A stretch of DNA of 25,815 bases from Coptodactyla brooksi. Lineage: Eukaryota > Arthropoda > Insecta > Coleoptera > Scarabaeidae. Shown here piece by piece: positions 20,882-25,815 of the stretch (position 1 is the stretch's first letter; every line of letters starts with the position of its first letter). The translations under genes and the position numbers were made by a program. The stretch is from assembly GCA_033557675.1 (NCBI GenBank), contig JAWQRM010000242.1, forward strand, positions 1-25,815, read 5' to 3'. The notes beneath the pieces were generated by a model. That model did no database searches. It worked only from the letters and a program-made list of their open reading frames with translations, and had not been told where the DNA came from.

Positions 20882-20907
20882 TGCCGAAAGTGATATACAG
20901 AGAATGA
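20882..20907 (+). CDS. SERCA: SERCA alternative terminal exon (short isoform C-terminus)
   Basis: After the acceptor TATTTTCACAG the sequence reads TG CCG AAA GTG ATA TAC AGA GAA TGA. Joined to the G left by the donor at 13840, it encodes VPKVIYRE and stops, giving a pump of about 1000 residues without the extra hydrophobic tail. Known arthropod SERCAs (Artemia, Drosophila) make two C-terminal isoforms by the same kind of event, and the fly short tail, as I recall it, also begins V-P after the same Asp. Frame, acceptor quality and tail similarity all agree. No transcript evidence is available here. The exon continues as 3'UTR. Confidence 0.8.
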
Positions 20908-21243
20908 GCTCAACATAGTGACAGATTGAGCCCCGGAGTGGAGTGACACAGAGTTACACAAAAATCCAAAACCAGTGAACGCACTCAAACAAAAAAAACC
21001 ACTAACAACTTAATCCTTCCCAATTTGCTACATACTAACGTTGCTTTCTATCACTGAACGCTATGAGACACGATAAGATCGCTACTTCTGATCTTATCAC
21101 CTTCCTTTTTTACTATTTTTCCTTATGCGGCTAACTTTCCTGCATTGTGTCGAACCTAATCAATTAAAAACGGTAGCTTAATGCAGAATTTTTTAAATTA
21201 TCTGTTACAGTTGGAGAAGCAGTGGTTGATAAATGGCAATAAA
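20908..21243 (+). other. 3'UTR of the short SERCA isoform
   Basis: Non-coding sequence follows the TGA. The first AATAAA is at 21238-21243, with a GT-rich element (CATTGTTGTTGC) about 30 bases downstream, a plausible cleavage context. A second AATAAA lies at 21485-21490. The true end could be either, or later. Confidence 0.55.
21238..21243 (+). terminator. candidate poly(A) signal for the SERCA short isoform
   Basis: AATAAA is followed by GAAGACTTTCAATCATTAAA and then a GT-rich stretch, the usual arrangement of signal, cleavage site and downstream element. Confidence 0.5.
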
Positions 21244-21647
21244 GAAGACTTTCAATCATTAAAAACCCAGCTCATTGTTGTTGCTAATAACTTATAATTC
21301 TATTATCTTTGTTTTTAATTTTCATTCTCTTTCCCCCTCTCTGTTTCTGCGCTTTTACCCACTCCCAAATTTCTAAATTCGCTGCGATCTACGTTCTCTT
21401 TAATTGTAATTAATGAATTTAACTATTTAATTAATTAATGATTAGTGTTTGTTAAAAAAAATCGTAATGGAAGATTTCCCCTTAAATAAAAGCAAGTAAT
21501 CTCAAGATAAGAAGATGGAAATGAAAGAACCTGTGATGACGTCACAACCTACTATATCACGTCCTAGAGTTATTAAACAATAACACATATCGAATTGTAA
21601 ATAGAGAAATATTAATAATATATTTAAGAGTAATATATTTATTTTAA

Positions 21648-21779
21648 AATGACAAAAAACCACGGTTTTCTCGATCAATCGTAAAAGTTGCTTTGCGAGC
21701 TTATCGAGAAGTCAAAAAGGCGGATGCGCAGGCGGTGCGAAGTTGGCTGCGAATGGATTTCCAGGTAAAAAAAAACAAG
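21648..21779 (+). other. open frame ending at a donor-like site, function unknown
   Basis: An open frame without an early ATG encodes a basic stretch including KVALRAYREVKKADAQ and SWLRMDFQ, then meets CCAG|GTAAAA, which looks like a 5' splice site. If unspliced it stops within six codons. No family is recognised. It may be a transposon scrap inside the LTR-like block or chance. Confidence 0.15.
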
Positions 21780-21862
21780 TAGAGGGGGAACTAGCCCTTT
21801 CTTTACAAACTGATTGTTGATGTCGCTACTATACTTCATTTTTTGTTACTAGTGTAAGTTCA

Positions 21863-21879
21863 CGTCAGTAGATGGCGCG
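21863..21879 (+). promoter_or_regulatory. CTCF-like motif
   Basis: CAGTAGATGGCGC matches the core recognised by insect and vertebrate CTCF (AGRTGGCGC). It lies between the convergent 3' ends of SERCA and FLVCR. A single motif match is weak evidence, and it falls within possible transposon sequence. Confidence 0.3.
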
Positions 21880-22197
21880 ATTTCTCATCGGTTAATTTCT
21901 CATTCGGTGTCATCGTATTTCGTCATTGTCGTTTTTATGTAAGGCGTGTGATGAATAACGAAACATGTTCGAGCCGGTTTCGAACCGTTCTAGTTGGAAG
22001 CGTCCGCGCCCATTGTACAGTTTAATTTCAATGCATCAGTTTTGTAAAACACGACATTTGTGTAAATAAAGTCGATGGCCTTTATTTGGCCGTCTTATTC
22101 CCAATACGTGATGTTTTATTCGTTCTCCCAAAAGTTACCTTTTGCAGTGTTTCCAGGTTTTAGGTCCTCCAATGGATGTTAGGTAGGACGTAACATT

Positions 22198-23162
22198 TAT
22201 GGGGGAAAATTGTTTTTTTCGCCTGCTTTTGTTCTTTGTTATTACACATATATGCAATGCATAATCTTTTTACCAATAAGTTGATTGTTTTAGGGTAAGA
22301 AATAGCAACCCATATACCACTGTTCATATTAACTGAAGATAGATAGCTCATACTAAAAAAACTAAACTTAAGGCAGAACTTCACCAGGTTCGAATATAGG
22401 TGGCGCCAATTCTGGAATTCCATGCTTTGTAAGTTGCATCTATTTTAAGTCTTAATTCGAGATTCAAATAAACAATCAGGAACAGTTTGCACAATACATT
22501 TATTACAATTAACAGTCCTATAATACAGTAGCGATATTCATAAATATACACTATATGTCGCATAATGTAACAATTAAAACTAATGAAAAATGCAATGAGT
22601 CGTTCTTAATGAGATTCCAATATTTAAAATTTTCAGTAACTTTTATATTTTAAAGTACCAAACGTTTTTCTAGGTCCGATTGCGGATAGTGTTACACAGT
22701 AGTATTATCAATAATGAAAACAATTATGAACATAAAGATAGTCACAGAATATAGTAATAATGATTCAAACCATCAGTGAGCTTTCCTGTATTTTTTGTTG
22801 AAGATTTTTGTTATCTTGAGTTTTTCTGATTCTTCTCTGTATTTTATCTAAAGCCCAAAGTAAGTCCATAACTTCATGTTGGCATACAGTGCGTGTATAT
22901 TTGTATTGGCCATAGCTTTATTTATCTAGGCATAACATAGATAAATAAAACTAGTTACTACTTCTATATTCTATGTACCAATCGTTAGTTTCTTCTTTTT
23001 CTCCTTTACCTCTTGCTTAGTCTTGTATTAAGTTAGCCACAACTATTCTTTAATCTTGGAAATAAATAAAAAGTCTTTAAAAGCTAAGAGATTATAATTT
23101 ATATGTATGGTGTAAAACAAAAACTGATTTTTCTACATAAAATAAAAATCTAAAAACTTTTT
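22198..23162. other. intergenic or FLVCR 3'-flanking sequence, no gene recognised
   Basis: This is AT-rich DNA between the convergent genes. ORFs at 22160-22423 and 22381-22563 on the minus strand have no recognisable motifs. Minus-strand AATAAA signals occur (for example the complement at 22917-22922), so the FLVCR 3'UTR could extend into this stretch. Confidence 0.6.
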
Positions 23163-23168
23163 TTTATT
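23163..23168 (-). terminator. poly(A) signal overlapping the FLVCR stop codon
   Basis: On the minus strand the last codons read GGA ATT CAA TAA, followed by a run of A, so the stop codon TAA is part of AATAAA. Cleavage 10-30 bases further would leave almost no 3'UTR. Other signals lie downstream, so use of this one is uncertain. Confidence 0.4.
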
Positions 23169-23434
23169 GAATTCCATTATTAACATTCAGTCTTCTAAGG
23201 TTGTTTGAAATTAGCAGTGTGGAGAACGAGCAAAAGGTGAAAATTGCAGCAACGGTTATATTTGTCCAGAAAAATCCAATTGCAGTAAATAGGGCGTCAA
23301 CGATTACGACAAATATTAAGCCGAAAGCCAAAATGACTGCGTTTAACAATGCTAGGGACGTGGATTCTGGTTCAGGACACGTCAATTCCATGGCATATTC
23401 AAACCCTACTGCCAAGGATCCCGATACAAAAAAC
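23164..23434 (-). CDS. FLVCR: FLVCR last exon: TM10-TM12 and C-tail
   Basis: This 271-nt exon follows TTTTTATTGTAG. It completes Gly, then reads FFVSGSLAVGFEYAMEL and the CPEPESTS signature, followed by two hydrophobic segments and the basic tail NNLRRLNVNNGIQ to TAA. The C-terminal tail is short for the family. Confidence 0.95.
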
Positions 23435-25297
23435 CTACAATAAAAATGTACGAATACACACTGTATAACACAAAATAGCGTTTAAAAGTAACTACCCAAA
23501 GATGGCTACGGATACGAATACGGCTGTTTTTAGACCTTCTTTTATTAGAAACGCCGTAATAAAAAAGAATATTGATCCGAGTAACAGGATTGTAAATGTA
23601 GTTAGCCTAAAAGTAAATACATTAATTTTAATAACAAAACTGATCATTTGGAATTTTTATACTTGAATTGGTGGGTCTTGTCCAAGATGATACCAAAAAT
23701 GACAGATCCAAAAACACCGCCAGATATAATTGCCACTAAAGCTATCAATCCTGCATCTTTTTCTCCTTCCTGATGAAAAAGAAAATGTTCGTTATTTGTT
23801 AAGAATTGGGGCAGGTCCTTCGTTTTCCTCACCGGAAAATAATTCAAGTACATGGTATTGAACTCTATTCCAAATGTATTCCAAAGCCCATTACTGAGTC
23901 CGATAGATATTAAAAGAAATAAATAGTCCCTGTTGGTGAGTATACTTTTTAAAGATTTAAAATATTCGAGCTCTGTTTTTTTAGAAGATATCAACTGGAC
24001 CTGACTTGGAGGTGTGTTAGGTTTCGCCTTAAAAACTGCAAAAAAAAGAAAAAAGTAAAGGCATTGCATAAGGTGTGTTACCGAGAAACTTACATGCAAC
24101 TGTTAACGCGAAAGAAGCACAAACAACAATAAAATTGTACAGCACCATTTGGTATAATTCGTCTCCAATTTGATCTTTATCATCATGATTTTTTACTACG
24201 TTGGACGGTACGAGGCAACCAATAGCAGCCCCTTAACATAAAATAAGTAAAAGTAAATAAAAAGGAAAGTTGAATAATGCCGTCACTACACCAAAACCGA
24301 AAAGTTTATTTGCTTGACACGTGGTTCGCCGACCATGTTGGCATCATCAGCAGCGAGGAAGGCAAATGCCAGGCATTTGTAAAATGCTTAAAGCCATGGC
24401 AGCTTAATGGGAATAATCATTCTGATACATTACCGAGTTGTGTGCCGAGAACCGCGAATGCGCTGGCTGTTGACACTTCATCCTTTCCAAACCAAACAGC
24501 GGCCAATTTTGATGGAATACTCATCATGAACACCTGGCCAACGGCACAAAAACTTTGGCCAATTATGACGACGTAATATTTGTCGGGATGTATGGAGAAT
24601 AATTTGACCAGGGTGCCTAGGGTTGTCAGAAATGAGATCGCTATTGAGATTTTTCGTAAATCCTAAAAAAAGAATATTAAAATAAAGAACGTTGCCTGAA
24701 TTGTACAGGGTTGGTGTTAATTTATGCAAAAACGTTTAAAGGGTGACTGTTCATGATAAACAGTGGTGATTAACAAAACAAAGAAGTAAAAGTTTTCATA
24801 TATTGGAGATATTAATTTTTTAATTTACATTAATAAGCTTTTGCCAATTACTGCAATTGGAGTAGGTCGTATGTACCCTAGTGTGATTAATTGTGGACAC
24901 TTTCAATACAATTTTTCTTAATAGTTATACAAAGAAATCATATTTTGCTATTCTTACAATGGGTTAATAACTTAGAATACGTTCGTCCCATATTTCAAAT
25001 ACAATATGTCAAAATCGTTAGTGGTTTTTACAGCAGTATCCACATTTATTGTATACTAATGCATCCAAAATGATTTTCTTAAACCACATGCACTCTAGCT
25101 GTTTTTCCTTTAAACGTTCTTTACTAGTTAAGACTACTCATGATCAAAATGATAAAATTAATTTTGTAGAAATGCAAATAGTCCAGGAACTTACGTATTT
25201 TTCCATAATATAGCTGACGGGAATAAACAGTACTATGTAACCTATCATAAATACCAAAGAGGTCCAACTCACGTCGAATGTTTCCAAATTGTAGTAT
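23164..25297 (-). CDS. FLVCR: FLVCR-like major-facilitator transporter (SLC49 family), 5' partial, seven exons
   Basis: This is a multipass plasma- or organelle-membrane transporter. FLVCR family members carry choline/ethanolamine and have been described as haem exporters. The minus-strand join is 25297-25195, 24662-24434, 24231-24094, 24035-23833, 23769-23663, 23606-23496 and 23434-23164; all junctions are GT-AG and in frame, giving 386 residues. Family landmarks in order are DVSWTSLVFMIGYI (TM2), GQSFCAVGQVFMMSIPSK, AAVWFGKDEVSTASAFAVLG then TQLGAAIGCLVPS, FFKAKPNTPPSQVQ at the end of TM6, GFEYAMELTCPEPESTS (the SLC49 signature before TM11), and LRRLNVNNG at the C-tail. The N-terminal exon with TM1 lies right of 25298. 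I cannot tell FLVCR1- from FLVCR2-type function. The gene converges on SERCA. Confidence 0.92.
23496..23606 (-). CDS. FLVCR: FLVCR exon: TM9-TM10
   Basis: This 111-nt exon follows TTTACTTTTAG. It completes Lys and reads LTTFTILLLGSIFFFITAFL, then the short KEGLK turn and TM10 (AVFVSVAIF), ending GG of a split Gly at the donor GTAGTT. Confidence 0.92.
23663..23769 (-). CDS. FLVCR: FLVCR exon: TM8
   Basis: This 107-nt exon begins EGEKDAGLIALVAIISGG, covers TM8, and ends ILDKTHQF with AA of a split Lys codon at the donor GTATAA, a weaker but acceptable site. Confidence 0.88.
23770..23832 (-). other. 63-nt in-frame, stop-free intron of FLVCR
   Basis: The minus strand reads TTTCCG|GTGAGG ... TTTTCATCAG|GAAGGAG, with a pyrimidine-rich tail. 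If translated, it would insert 21 residues (VRKTKDLPQ...) between NYFP and EGEKDAG. FLVCR relatives run directly from the TM7 end into an E-G-E-x-x-A-G loop, which supports splicing. Because 63 is divisible by 3 and no stop occurs, retention would give a longer luminal/extracellular loop. Confidence 0.8.
23833..24035 (-). CDS. FLVCR: FLVCR exon: cytoplasmic loop and TM7
   Basis: This 203-nt exon follows TTTTTTTTGCAG. It begins with the rest of a Phe codon, then FKAKPNTPPSQVQ, a Lys/Glu-rich cytoplasmic loop, KSILTNRDYLFLLISIGL and GLWNTFGIEFNTMYLNYFP. The exon is open into the next one through a 63-nt stretch, but GT-AG borders and family alignment place its end at 23833. Confidence 0.85.
24094..24231 (-). 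CDS. FLVCR: FLVCR exon: TM5-TM6
   Basis: This 138-nt exon follows TTTATGTTAAG. It completes Gly and reads AAIGCLVPSNVV, then a polar loop (KNHDDKDQIGDEL) and TM6 (NFIVVCASFALTVA), ending with T of a split Phe codon at the donor GTAAGT. Confidence 0.93.
24270..24431. mobile_element. MITE-like or Penelope-like element, copy 3, inside an FLVCR intron
   Basis: The left end (24270-24304) reads GAATAATGCCGTCACTACAC then CAAAACCGAAAA, matching the ends of copies at 1579 and 16743. Inside, CACGTGGTTCGCCGACCATG then TTGGCATCATCAGCAGCG aligns with copy 1 at 1629-1664. The opposite end is not recognisable. The element fills almost all of the 202-nt intron and reaches the 5' splice site. On the minus strand it has CTGATGA (24344-24350), with GAAC (24323-24326) where GAAA is expected, so a hammerhead-like core would be mutated. 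Confidence 0.6.
24434..24662 (-). CDS. FLVCR: FLVCR exon: TM3-TM5 region
   Basis: This 229-nt exon follows TTCTTTTTTTAG and begins DLRKISIAISFLTTLG. It runs through GQSFCAVGQVFMMS and WFGKDEVSTASAFAVLG, and ends at CTCG|GTAATG with one base of a split Gly codon. WFG..E.STA is the family's most conserved block. The donor side lies directly against MITE-derived sequence (24270-24431). Confidence 0.95.
24663..25194 (-). other. FLVCR intron, nothing recognised
   Basis: This is a 532-nt AT-rich intron. The only ORFs are short, with no recognisable motifs. Confidence 0.85.
25195..25297 (-). CDS. FLVCR: FLVCR exon: TM1-TM2 loop and TM2
   Basis: This 103-nt exon lies between the acceptor TTCCTTCTCTTAG and the donor GTAAGT. 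Its first base completes a split codon, then comes YYNLETFDVSWTSLVFMI, TM2 and MEKY. The preceding exon is outside the window, beyond the hairpin and mariner copy upstream. Confidence 0.9.
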
Positions 25298-25373
25298 CTA
25301 AGAGAAGGAAATATACTATAAACTTCTGTAAAAAGGAATTGATTATTTTTGTAAATACTCCATTAACATTTGA

Positions 25374-25420
25374 ACAAATGCTCACAGCATATTTGTGTAA
25401 AATATGCTGTGAGCATTTGT
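25374..25420. repeat. perfect 21-bp inverted repeat, 5-base loop
   Basis: ACAAATGCTCACAGCATATT(T) at 25374-25394 and its exact complement at 25400-25420 flank the loop GTGTA. There are no mismatches. It lies in the FLVCR intron just upstream of the first visible exon, about 70 bases from the mariner copy M3. Confidence 0.95.
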
Positions 25421-25492
25421 ATCAGTATATTTTATGTATTATAGCAATGTTTATTCATTTAATTTATTGAATGTCAAAACTATTGAGTTTTG

Positions 25493-25815
25493 ACTTCATT
25501 CTAAACCGTATATGCATTACATATTCTGACAGCTGACATTGGAAAGTTTATGTGCGAAAATATTTTGTTCAGTTCTGTGCAATTGTTTTCTTTTTGTGTC
25601 TTATGAAATATGGAGAATCAAAAGCAGCATTTTCAGCACATTTTGCTTTTTTATTACAAAAACTGGTTTGCAAAGTTTTTGAGAGCTCTTTTCAAAATTT
25701 TTGGGAAAATACCACGATCCATTTTAATGTGTACTGTCATCAACTGGACAAATAAATTGTATGACCTTGGATGGGATGTACTACTATACCTATCATATTC
25801 TCCAGATCTGGCACC
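25493..25815 (+). mobile_element. deleted mariner element, copy M3, cut by the window edge
   Basis: This is the same family as M1 and M2: leader TTCTAAACCGTATATGCATT, then GACAGCTGACATTGGAAAG, ATG at 25610 with MENQKQHFQHILLF, the shared internal deletion, and the YSPDLAP region at the edge. The left terminal repeat is missing. Unlike M1, the frame from the ATG stays open to the window end and reaches LYLSYSPDLA, because further small deletions restore it, though the middle is read out of its original frame. It lacks the HTH domains and the first two catalytic Asp regions, so it is not an active transposase. Confidence 0.85.

Larger units (their letters stand above)
21532..22197 (+). mobile_element. 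possible solo or decayed LTR
   Basis: The block starts TGTGATGACGTCACAACC and ends GGTAGGACGTAACA, so it has the TG...CA form of LTRs. Inside, an arthropod initiator-like ATCAGTT (about 22036) is followed about 28 bases later by AATAAA (22065-22070), as in the R region of many insect LTR elements. It is clearly richer in GC and CpG than its flanks. Against this, the flanking bases show no target duplication, no second copy is present and no primer-binding site is evident. It could instead be extended SERCA 3'UTR or an intergenic regulatory block. Confidence 0.3.

Noticed and set aside
23201..23443. Plus-strand ORF of 80 residues
   Set aside because: It is antisense to the last FLVCR exon, whose frame and signature are clear.
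23644..24099. A 151-residue minus-strand ORF as a single exon
   Set aside because: Its first part (before FKAKPN) is intron, as shown by GTAAGT at 24093 and TTTTGCAG at 24036. It also includes the 63-nt intron and runs past the donor at 23662.
24277..24576. Plus-strand ORF of 99 residues spanning the MITE and FLVCR exon
   Set aside because: It mixes transposon sequence with antisense FLVCR coding; no family match.
25374..25420. A canonical microRNA precursor at the perfect hairpin
   Set aside because: The 5-base loop and 47-nt total length are too short for a typical pre-miRNA, and perfect pairing is more like a foldback repeat. Kept only as a structural finding.
1..25815. CRISPR arrays, bacterial operons, tRNA or rRNA genes
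   Set aside because: No regularly spaced direct repeats, cloverleaf-like sequence or conserved rRNA segments were seen. The window is clearly eukaryotic.

Overview
The window looks like insect nuclear DNA. It is AT-rich, with spliced genes using GT-AG introns, mariner-type transposon copies, short hairpin and MITE-like repeats, and two conserved animal membrane-protein genes. I cannot name the species. Features are built from translation, splice-site consensus and family knowledge; no database search was run.

Layout. Positions 1-7270 hold no recognisable host exon. They are best read as the 5' intron of the calcium-pump gene that follows, and carry a mariner fragment (about 75-445), a MITE-like element (1579-1796) and two relics of one deleted mariner family in opposite orientation (2094-2917 minus, 4956-5705 plus). 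Positions 7271-13922 (+) carry seven exons of a SERCA-type Ca2+-ATPase. Only the first 73 residues are missing, so the full protein would be about 1019 aa. About 7 kb further on, at 20882, is an alternative last exon. If it is joined to a donor inside the last coding exon (13839/13840), a hydrophobic 27-residue tail is replaced by VPKVIYRE, giving about 1000 aa. The 7 kb between is the long-isoform 3'UTR plus AT-rich, repeat-bearing intron.

Positions 21532-22197 are a GC-richer block that resembles a decayed LTR and contains a CTCF-like motif. Positions 23164-25297 (-) carry seven exons of an FLVCR/SLC49 major-facilitator transporter, converging on SERCA. Its first exon lies beyond the right edge. 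A 63-nt in-frame, stop-free intron sits inside what looks like one long ORF. A third copy of the same deleted mariner family enters at 25493 and runs off the edge.

The two genes are not an operon or pathway unit: SERCA pumps Ca2+ into the ER/SR, and FLVCR proteins move choline/ethanolamine or haem. The most informative points are the SERCA alternative C-terminus, the cryptic FLVCR intron, and small repeat families that share ends, a hammerhead-like core motif, or perfect hairpins.
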